Shown here: positions 26,899-33,687 of the stretch, in pieces
Numbering within the stretch: the first letter of the stretch is position 1
Layout: each line of letters starts with the position of its first letter
DNA from: Berkiella sp963829835
GTDB lineage: Bacteria; Pseudomonadota; Gammaproteobacteria; Berkiellales; Berkiellaceae
Assembly: GCA_963829835.1 (NCBI GenBank)
Contig: CAWHKC010000003.1
Span: 310,001-374,000 of the forward strand
DNA: 64,000 nt
Reading direction: 5' to 3'
Notes under the pieces: generated by a model
Database searches by the model: none
What the model saw: the letters and a program-made list of their open reading frames with translations, nothing else
Told to the model about the DNA's origin: nothing
Translations under genes and position numbers: made by a program

Positions 26899-28359
26899 AT
26901 GAGAGAAGAACTAAGAATACAAATCCAATCACAGCTAGATATGATGGTTAAAGCTTCAGATAACAGGATTGCTTATAAGTACGATGAGGGGTTTATCAAC
27001 CTTCACCTCTTGGTTCCTCCAAATTGTCTAAGCAAAAATAACAAGCCAGTTAAAAAACTATCATTGTGGCTTAATCCTGAAGGTTACAATGGTCAACCTG
27101 TTCACGGTGAAGATCTTATTCTCCTAAAGGCTCGGCTCAGTCTCACTTATGATGATGGCAGCAAAGAAGCATTTAGTTTTGCACCTCAAAATGTGCCAGT
27201 GTTTTTAAGTATGCGCTTTGTATTAGCTTTTTATAAAATGCTGGTTGAGGCTGGCGCAGAAATGGAAACCGCTTTTCTTCATCAATCTACTCGACCTGTT
27301 GTTGATGATTGGACAAGAATTCGTTTGGATTATATTCAACAACCTTTAGTTTTTTTGTATGAAACAAAATCAAGAACTGCAGTGGCTCAATATTTTGCCG
27401 ATACCCTCAAATTGAATGGGGACTTATTAGAAAAAGCACAGACACATGGCGTTCAGGTATTTTCATTTGGTTGCGGAGATGGAGCTGATATCAAAAAAGT
27501 TAATTCAATGCTCCGTAAGCAGTTGAACCTTAAGACAACCTGTTTTGGTCTAGATATCGATCCAAAGTATTCCGAAAAAATGCCATCCGATGTCGCATTC
27601 GAGCAACTTGACATTAACCATCTTGACAACTGGTTGCCGCATAAAGCAAATTCTCAAGCATTAAAACTTGGTATTTTTATGAGTAGTTTGAACGAGATGG
27701 TTATGCCTTCTTCATTTGCTGCTTTAAAATGCCTACATCAAGTAAGAGATTTTGACATAGTCGTGGTAGGGGGATACACGCCAGTGCTACTTGCTAAAAG
27801 TCACTTTAAAGCAGCGGGCTGGAATGTCACGCTCAAAGAAACCAATAGCGCATTTGAGACAGAACCCTCAACGCGGATAATTCGGAGTGAACAAGGGCTT
27901 TTAAGACATGATAATAGATCGCATTATATACTGACTCCAATGACAGATGAGCAAAGATGCGCCTACCTTCAAAAACGTGCAATAAGACGTAGCTCAGCTA
28001 AAGAATTCAATTGTTTGGATCTGTCTTGCAGTTCAAACCCTTTACATGATCTTGAACTTTTCGGAAACTATGATTGCTTTAAATTAGTCGATATTAGCTG
28101 GTGTCGCTTTACCCAAGAAGATTTCGAAGCGTTTGTTAATAAACTTGATGCCAACTTAACAAAACCAATTAATTTTATCGCTGCAGGTGACGAAATCTGG
28201 TTTAAACAATTTGAACAGATATCCTCTCCTAAGTTTAACTTAATACAACGTTTGGATCACAAAACGGACGAACTTGCTCCTTATGCCCCAGCAACAGCTC
28301 TTCGTATTGGGGTGCGTAAGGAAACACCTTATGTAGGGATTGTAAAAAAAGGAATGTAA
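26899..28359 (+). CDS. Methyltransferase-like protein of unknown function, flanked by palindromic repeats
   Basis: A 486-aa protein with no signal peptide. Residues 187-197 (VFSFGCGDGAD) match motif I of class I SAM-dependent methyltransferases, and FGLDIDPKY at 216-224 fits motif II; LGIFMSSLNEM near 265 is where motif IV would lie. An N-terminal domain of about 180 residues and a C-terminal domain of about 150 are unrecognised; the latter has a repeat-like KEFNCLDLSCSSNPL and DCFKLVDISWCRF that look LRR-like. The start has AGGTG upstream. Both sides carry a copy of the same 34-bp palindrome (26736 and 28382). Substrate unknown. Confidence 0.65.
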   Translation: MREELRIQIQSQLDMMVKASDNRIAYKYDEGFINLHLLVPPNCLSKNNKPVKKLSLWLNPEGYNGQPVHGEDLILLKARLSLTYDDGSKEAFSFAPQNVPVFLSMRFVLAFYKMLVEAGAEMETAFLHQSTRPVVDDWTRIRLDYIQQPLVFLYETKSRTAVAQYFADTLKLNGDLLEKAQTHGVQVFSFGCGDGADIKKVNSMLRKQLNLKTTCFGLDIDPKYSEKMPSDVAFEQLDINHLDNWLPHKANSQALKLGIFMSSLNEMVMPSSFAALKCLHQVRDFDIVVVGGYTPVLLAKSHFKAAGWNVTLKETNSAFETEPSTRIIRSEQGLLRHDNRSHYILTPMTDEQRCAYLQKRAIRRSSAKEFNCLDLSCSSNPLHDLELFGNYDCFKLVDISWCRFTQEDFEAFVNKLDANLTKPINFIAAGDEIWFKQFEQISSPKFNLIQRLDHKTDELAPYAPATALRIGVRKETPYVGIVKKGM

Positions 28360-28381
28360 GATAAGAGAAGCAGTTCGGATT

Positions 28382-28415
28382 AACGAGAAAGGGGTCAAGT
28401 ACTTGACCCCTTTCC
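28382..28415. repeat. 34-bp palindromic repeat, copy 2
   Basis: Same element as at 26736-26769; here the inner 28 bp form a perfect palindrome with centre GT/AC. It lies 22 bp after the stop of the methyltransferase-like gene and near the convergent end of the oxidoreductase gene, so it could act as a two-way terminator. Confidence 0.88.
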
Positions 28416-28475
28416 TTAAGCCTGAACGTCCTAATTGTCTATATTCCATAATCTACCTCTGTAGTTTATTAAATT

Positions 28476-29354
28476 TTATATGAGTCTGGATCCGGTTTTT
28501 TTATCAGAGACTGGTGGATTAATTTCATCATTGGCGCCGGCCTCTGATTTTGCAGAAAGTTCTTTTAACGTTGAAGCATCTGCTCTTGGGCCGCCACTGA
28601 GAAGTAACAATTTTGAAGACTGCACCGGTGATTCTGTTTCTGTATCTTTAACTTCGACGGGTGTTTTTGTTACTTTAGGTTCTAAAAATGTTTTTATACC
28701 TTCTCTGGCAGCAGATAAAACTTTAGGATCATCTCCATTTTTAACGCCACAAATATGACATTGCTCAGTAAAACCCAAACCTGAATAACCTAATGCCGTC
28801 ATCAGAGGATAAGTCTGAGCCAAATTCATAAAGACTGCAACTTCTTGATCAGTTTTATCTTTAAATTGCGCCCTCATTTGTTCAGTAAGATTTTTTTCAA
28901 AATACTCTCTACGTACTGTTTGATCAAATCCTGCCGTGGTCATAATCATGACTTTTCGATCGCCCATCCATTGCGGATTGATTTGGCCACCAGCACCTAC
29001 TCGAAAAGAAACTGATCTGAATACTTCGGAAATCCACGATAACATGTAATAAGGTAAAGATTCCCACCAGATGGGGTAGAGGAATATAATATGGGTGGAA
29101 TTAAGGATCTTATCCTGCTCTGACTTTATAAGCGCTGCATTTTCTGGTGTTCTGTGGCCTCTATACCAATCTGCTGTCTGAGCTGAAAAATCTTGACTAT
29201 TATTTTGCGCATGCTTTTTCGCAAATGTGAATGTATTAGTAACTTCAACTTCATCAATGCCACACGTTTTTAGTTGATCTTTTACGGCATCTACTAGCAC
29301 ACCATAATGATCTTTGTCATCGTAGTAGCCATATACAATTAAAGCTTTACTCAT
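28476..29354 (-). CDS. NAD(P)H-dependent quinone oxidoreductase, flavodoxin-like fold, with C-terminal extension
   Basis: A 292-aa protein. The first 205 residues match the KefF/MdaB/NQO family: KALIVYGYYDDKDHYG, IIFLYPIWWESLPYYMLSWI and TTAGFDQ followed by GYSGLGFTEQCHICGV. They bind FMN or FAD and reduce quinones. The last 80 residues (after EPKVTKTPVEVKD) are extra, low-complexity and Ser/Asp-rich (KLLLLSGGPRADASTLKELS), not part of the family. The ORF starts at ATG 29354. The extension is unusual and may be a secretion or interaction tail; this is inference. Confidence 0.85.
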   Translation of the reverse strand: MSKALIVYGYYDDKDHYGVLVDAVKDQLKTCGIDEVEVTNTFTFAKKHAQNNSQDFSAQTADWYRGHRTPENAALIKSEQDKILNSTHIIFLYPIWWESLPYYMLSWISEVFRSVSFRVGAGGQINPQWMGDRKVMIMTTAGFDQTVRREYFEKNLTEQMRAQFKDKTDQEVAVFMNLAQTYPLMTALGYSGLGFTEQCHICGVKNGDDPKVLSAAREGIKTFLEPKVTKTPVEVKDTETESPVQSSKLLLLSGGPRADASTLKELSAKSEAGANDEINPPVSDKKTGSRLI

Positions 29355-29748
29355 CTTGTTCTCTTATATAAAAAACCATCACACCATATTTTTTCATAAT
29401 GCGATTAAATGTTTCGCATTCTATTACATTCATGATCGGTTAAAAAGTTTTAACTTTCGAGAGAAATTCTTTGTTTGGTTTCTAACGTATTTGTTGGGAA
29501 TTGTTCATGATCAATTAACCATTTTTTCCGATCAAGACGAGCATCGCCATAACCTCCTAGTCCTCCATTGTGATTGATCACACGATGAGAAGGGATCACG
29601 ATAGCAAAATTATTTTTAGCATTTGCATTGTAAGCGCTCATTTCTTCCCCCATTGATAACTACACCGATCTTTGCCCACTTTTAAGGGGGCCGGCGTTGA
29701 CGTAGCGCAGCGGAGTTAATGACGGGGGGATGTTATCAGGAGTAAATC

Positions 29749-31332
29749 TTACGAAATGCTCAGCAGACCCTGATCAATATTGAATGGCAGCAATGCTTCC
29801 ACGTCACTTTCGCTGGTAGCATAAGGAAGCTTAGTTAAAATGGAGCGCAAATAACTGTACGGCTCAAGTTTATGATGTTTCGCTGTTTCAATGATTGAAT
29901 AGATAATCTCCGCCGCTCTCGCACCAGCAACGCTATCACAAAATAACCAATTCTTCCTGCCCATGACAAAGGGTTTAATTTTTCGTTCAGACAACCCGTT
30001 ATCCATCTCAAGTCGGCCATCATTAATATATTGTGTTAATTTATCCCATTGATTTAAAGCATAACCGAAAGCATCTCCTAATGGACTTTTGGGACGTATG
30101 TGCAAACTGTTGTCATCTAGCCATTGCTTAAATTCAATTAATAATGGCTTGGAATGCTGTTGGCGATATTGATAAACCTCTTCAGGCGCGGCACCTTTAA
30201 GCTTTAATTCCTCTTCAATACGGTACAGTTTTGCTATTTTCTTAACGGCTTTATGCGCCAAACCTTCGGTTTTAATCGATTTGGAAACGTCATAGAATTT
30301 ACGGCGACAATGCATCCAGCAGGCAAGCAAAGTAATACCTGGTATTACCCTAGCATAGGTGTCATAAGCCGAATGTCCATCAGAATGCAGCCAACCTTTG
30401 AAGTCTTCAAGCAATTGTACAACCACACCATGACCCCGACTCTGATCATAGTGATAAATAATGCTGCGTTTATCGGGTGGACCACCAATAAAGCACCACA
30501 TGTAAGATTTTGCTTCCGCAGCTCTATCAGGCTCTTTTAACACCTGCACCGGTGTTTCATCGGCATAGGCAATATCATAGGTCGTGAGTGTATGCTGCAT
30601 CAGCTTATATAAAGGCAATAGTAATTCACTAATTTTTATCATCCAATGTGACAATGTGTTGCGAGCAATGTCCACACCCATACGCTGTAGAATGCTTTCT
30701 TGACGATATAACGGCAAATGATCGCAGAACTTCGATACCGCAATGTGTGCCAACAACCCAGGGCTAGCAATGCTTTTTGGAATGGGGTGTTTTGGGCCTT
30801 TGGCTGTCGTGATCGTTGTTTCGCAAGCTTTGCACGCATACTTGTATCGCACATGTTGGATCACTTGCGCTTTAGCGGGGATAAAATCCAGTTGCTCTGT
30901 GATTTCATCACCGATTTTGGTTAAAGCGCATCCACATGAACAAACTTTATCTGCGTCAGATAAATCATGGATTTGCTGCACGCGAGGTAAATCTTGCGAG
31001 ATAGGTTTCCTGCCAGACTTCTTACGTTGGTGGGCTGCAATGGTGATTTCACTATCGACTTGAGCAATCTCTACAAGATTATCAGGCGTAGCAATTTCAT
31101 CAAATAAAGTGCATTGATTGGGGTTGTCTTTTTCAGATTTTCGACCAAATCGGTGACGAAGTGCATTGTTTAATTGATAACGTAAAGATTCAATGACTTG
31201 ATGGGATTCATGTAGAGCTATTTTATGCGCATTAATTTCCCCATGTAACTGCCGAACGATTTCGGCTAGTTCTTCTGGGGTTTTACTGTGTAGATTCTCT
31301 AATGCACTCATGCGCGCATTATAGCAAATCAT
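29749..31332 (-). CDS. tnpC: IS66 transposase TnpC (DDE)
   Basis: A 527-aa IS66-type DDE transposase. N-terminal leucine-zipper/coiled-coil region (EIVRQLHGEINAHKIALHES), then the zinc-finger region (KVCSCGCALTKIG ... YKYACKACETTI), then the catalytic core: first Asp in YDIAYADETPVQVLKEP, second in LHSDGHSAYD, and the region ERKIKPFVMGRKNWLFCDS with the terminal Glu/conserved motif of IS66. Length and layout are standard. Begins directly behind tnpB. Confidence 0.96.
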   Translation of the reverse strand: MICYNARMSALENLHSKTPEELAEIVRQLHGEINAHKIALHESHQVIESLRYQLNNALRHRFGRKSEKDNPNQCTLFDEIATPDNLVEIAQVDSEITIAAHQRKKSGRKPISQDLPRVQQIHDLSDADKVCSCGCALTKIGDEITEQLDFIPAKAQVIQHVRYKYACKACETTITTAKGPKHPIPKSIASPGLLAHIAVSKFCDHLPLYRQESILQRMGVDIARNTLSHWMIKISELLLPLYKLMQHTLTTYDIAYADETPVQVLKEPDRAAEAKSYMWCFIGGPPDKRSIIYHYDQSRGHGVVVQLLEDFKGWLHSDGHSAYDTYARVIPGITLLACWMHCRRKFYDVSKSIKTEGLAHKAVKKIAKLYRIEEELKLKGAAPEEVYQYRQQHSKPLLIEFKQWLDDNSLHIRPKSPLGDAFGYALNQWDKLTQYINDGRLEMDNGLSERKIKPFVMGRKNWLFCDSVAGARAAEIIYSIIETAKHHKLEPYSYLRSILTKLPYATSESDVEALLPFNIDQGLLSIS

Positions 31333-31333
31333 T

Positions 31334-31690
31334 TTAAAAATATTGAGTAATATTTAAGTCTGGATGGTGTTTTAGCCGATAAAAATCAAAGCCTCTCATT
31401 AATGCTTGAAAAAGATCGTTGTTAATTTCAATAGGGCTGTGGATATGCTGTGGAAAAGTGAACTTTTCTTTCTCCAATTTTTTATATAGCAAAAGGAAGC
31501 CATTATTATCCCAAAGAATGGCTTTAATCTTGTCTTTTGATTTACCATAAAATAGAAACATTTGTTTTGACTGTGGATCTTGCTTCAACGAATCAACGAC
31601 AAGTAAAATCAAACCGTTGATTTGTTTGCGCATATCGATAGGCTGAGTACAAACCATGATTTTAATATCATCTGAGATTGATATCATCAT
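31334..31690 (-). CDS. tnpB: IS66 accessory protein TnpB
   Basis: A 118-aa protein of the IS66 Orf2 family: IMVCTQPIDMRKQINGLILL, MFLFYGKSKDKIKAILWDNN and LLYKKLEKEKFTFP are family motifs. It is required for IS66 transposition with TnpA and TnpC. Its start overlaps the tnpA stop (ATGA type, 31687-31690) and its stop is one base before the tnpC start. Confidence 0.95.
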   Translation of the reverse strand: MMISISDDIKIMVCTQPIDMRKQINGLILLVVDSLKQDPQSKQMFLFYGKSKDKIKAILWDNNGFLLLYKKLEKEKFTFPQHIHSPIEINNDLFQALMRGFDFYRLKHHPDLNITQYF

Positions 31691-32028
31691 AGTCCTCCTA
31701 AGGATTTAACAATTGCGACTAAACTGTTCATCGGCAAGTTAGAAGGTAATACAAGTTTTGTTTGATTTGGAAAAATTAGTTCAATGTTGCGGTTATGCTT
31801 AGAAACGACTGTTTCTGGTTCTTTGATTACTGCCGGAAAGAATGAAATCTTTTTTGCGTTAGGCTTACCCTTCAAACCCTTTGTTCGCCACCAAGAAAAG
31901 CTAGCGAAGCTTATATTTTCTTGCTCACAATATTTCGTTTGCGTTAGACCACTGGACAGCCAATTGTCGATATGCTTTTGCCAATATTCTCTTTTGATGC
32001 TTCGAGTGGTTTGTTGTGATTCAGACAT
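31687..32028 (-). CDS. tnpA: IS66 accessory protein TnpA
   Basis: A 113-aa protein of the IS66 Orf1 type with a helix-turn-helix-like N-terminus (KREYWQKHIDNWLSSGLTQT, then KYCEQENISFASFSWWRTKG) and a C-terminal IELIFPNQTKLVLPSNLP. First gene of the element; the start lies 81 bp inside the right end. Translationally coupled to tnpB. Confidence 0.93.
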   Translation of the reverse strand: MSESQQTTRSIKREYWQKHIDNWLSSGLTQTKYCEQENISFASFSWWRTKGLKGKPNAKKISFFPAVIKEPETVVSKHNRNIELIFPNQTKLVLPSNLPMNSLVAIVKSLGGL

Positions 32029-32602
32029 CAGGATGCTCCTTAATTGGTTAAGGCCGCATTATGTCATCATCGGTTGGGGCATTTTAGGTGGGGGTAAATG
32101 ATCGCTTACTTTGCATTGGCGACAGCGCGATAGGATCTGGGTTTTCCTAATAACATGGCAATATCATAATAAGATCGTGTTTCACCATAGGGGATTCTGA
32201 CGACTTCCTTCAACACTTCTTTTTGAAAATCTGTTCCCATTTTACATAAAGGTGTTTTAAAGCTTTTTAGTTTTTTCTAAAGTATAGGTTTAATTCTTTT
32301 TTAATCATAACCAATGGCATAGTTTTACCAGGCAGAATGACTGAATGTGTATCCTTTCTGAGAAGCGTTAAGTCACGTGCTAAACCACGTCCATCTGTAA
32401 ACGCTAAAAGATATAGCTTCTTTTCATCTGCAATGGCTAATAGTGACCCTAAAGGCGTCTTTATGCATGCTTCATAAAGAATCTTGCCGTTTTTATCAAT
32501 CATCTTAAATTTGCCCACTTTGTGCGATTAACCCTTAATAACTACCTGCCATCTTAAATTCATTTCACAATATTTCAAAAGTCTTTATGCTCAACCGCTT
32601 AA

Positions 32603-33166
32603 ATGTTTTTTCTTAATGCAGGCAACAAAGTGCATATACAAAGGTTCATTCATAACCTATCAGAGCTTAGGCCTTTTTTGCCTAAGATTCTTAAAAATAG
32701 TGTCATGATCCATCTTAATAGATGGTTTCCATCGCTATGCTCTGCCGTTTGCCAACCAAATGATTTACTTTGTACACAAACGAAAGGCTTATTAAAACTG
32801 GGTGATATTCGAAAGCCAGGATTTATCAGTTCAGTGAAAGAACTTTGGCCAATTATGTCAAAAGCCATTAAAAATGAGGCTAAGGAACAGGTGAGGGGAT
32901 GGATTCCAAGTTTATTCACACCTGTTTGTCATCAAAGTGATTTTCTGTGTAAAGACACGTCAGGCTTGCTAAAGCTTGAAGATATTCTGCCTGAGTTTAT
33001 GATGAAAGGGATAGAGCATTGTTCAGAAAATCCGCTTGTCACATCGGCTATTGTGGGTGGCGTAAGCTTAATATGTTATGGATTGTATCGAAGAAATAGT
33101 TCTTCGTATTCGAAAGACAATCCATCACAATCAAAATCTTATTCTAAAACAGTACCACCGATATAG
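32603..33166 (+). CDS. Protein with duplicated Cys module and C-terminal membrane segment
   Basis: A 187-aa protein of no known family. Two copies of a 45-residue module are visible: ILKNSVMIHLNRWFPSLCSA then NDLLCTQTKGLLKLGDI, and AIKNEAKEQVRGWIPSLFTP then SDFLCKDTSGLLKLEDI. A hydrophobic segment (LVTSAIVGGVSLICYGLY) follows, then a basic RRN and a Ser-rich tail, so it may be tail-anchored. No clear RBS at ATG 32603, so the start is uncertain. Its end overlaps, in antisense, the peptide remnant 33139-33276. Confidence 0.6.
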   Translation: MFFLNAGNKVHIQRFIHNLSELRPFLPKILKNSVMIHLNRWFPSLCSAVCQPNDLLCTQTKGLLKLGDIRKPGFISSVKELWPIMSKAIKNEAKEQVRGWIPSLFTPVCHQSDFLCKDTSGLLKLEDILPEFMMKGIEHCSENPLVTSAIVGGVSLICYGLYRRNSSSYSKDNPSQSKSYSKTVPPI

Positions 33167-33276
33167 CCAATAGATGAGCTAATAAATGCGCCGATCAAGG
33201 CACCACCAACGATAAAAGTAGCCGCAAAAGCCATACAGTAACCAAAGACGCCGGGAATTAGTGCCCCTGTATTATT
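33139..33276 (-). pseudogene. Remnant of a GxxxG-rich small peptide gene
   Basis: An open stretch of 45 codons in the frame of, and directly after, the DUF302 stop codon; no start codon of its own. It reads ALIPGVFGYCMAFAATFIVG then GALIGAFISSSIGYIGG, ending TVLE. Hydrophobic, Gly-rich and similar to the segments at 37254 and 62363 and the mature part of the peptide at 25650. It is probably the 3' end of a decayed copy. It could alternatively be chance coding potential. Confidence 0.45.
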
Positions 33277-33660
33277 TTAGGTATTATCATAAATTGTAAT
33301 TTGAGCCAATAATGCTGCCATATTTTGAAGTATATCGATATGTTTTTGTATGGAATGACGCTCCCCAATCTTTATGGGATCTAAATAAGTTATTTGAGTT
33401 TTATTATTCAAATCTTGCCAAACCAATATTTTCAATGGCAAATCAATGCCTATCGTGGGATTTTCTTGCATAAGATAGGTTCCAACAGTAGGGTTGCCAA
33501 AAATGAGTACTACTTCATCACGTAGTTCTAAATGATGTTTGCGTGCAGCTTGTGCATGATCAATTTCAGCAAAAATATCAATGTTTTTGGATTGTAATTT
33601 TGCTTTAATTTGTTGGATAGTTTGCGCAACTGATAAATGACTTGGATTTGTAATAAGCAT
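33277..33660 (-). CDS. DUF302 family protein
   Basis: A 127-aa protein matching DUF302 over its full length: IDIFAEIDHAQAARKHHLEL, then VVLIFGNPTVGTYLMQENPT and IDLPLKILVWQDL. The family folds as a small alpha/beta domain and its role is unknown. It begins 27 bp after the end of the 777-aa gene in the same direction and may be co-transcribed with it. Confidence 0.9.
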   Translation of the reverse strand: MLITNPSHLSVAQTIQQIKAKLQSKNIDIFAEIDHAQAARKHHLELRDEVVLIFGNPTVGTYLMQENPTIGIDLPLKILVWQDLNNKTQITYLDPIKIGERHSIQKHIDILQNMAALLAQITIYDNT

Positions 33661-33687
33661 AGGTTGATCACTCCGTAATGAATGGAT

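Larger units (their letters stand above)
29630..32109 (-). mobile_element. IS66-family insertion sequence, 2480 bp, complete
   Basis: The ends begin GTAAGCG and finish CGCTTAC, the IS66 termini, with imperfect inverted repeats for at least 20 bp (both ends continue with CTCATTT or ATCATTT and a C-rich block). It carries the usual three genes in order tnpA, tnpB, tnpC. Perfect 8-bp target duplications TTTGCATT flank it at 29622-29629 and 32110-32117. Precise removal of the element and one duplication restores the ogt frame across the junction. The intact ends and genes suggest recent insertion. Confidence 0.96.
29450..32518 (-). pseudogene. ogt: ogt (methylated-DNA-protein cysteine methyltransferase), disrupted
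   Basis: Three pieces of one gene on the minus strand. N-terminal piece 32267-32518 (IKTPLGSLLAIADEKKLYLL). Middle piece in another frame (MGTDFQKEVLKEVVRIPYGE, then TRSYYDIAMLLGKPRSYRAV), after loss of one A in a poly-A tract near 32272. C-terminal piece 29450 to about 29621 (NAKNNFAIVIPSHRVINHNG), cut off by the IS66 element at 29630-32109. The alkyl-acceptor motif PCHR reads PSHR here, so the reactive cysteine is Ser even if the gene were repaired. Repair of O6-alkylguanine by this locus is therefore lost. Confidence 0.9.

Noticed and set aside
26899..28359. Composite transposon carrying the methyltransferase-like gene
   Set aside because: The flanking palindromes are short, with no transposase and no visible target duplication; kept only as a repeat-flanked gene.
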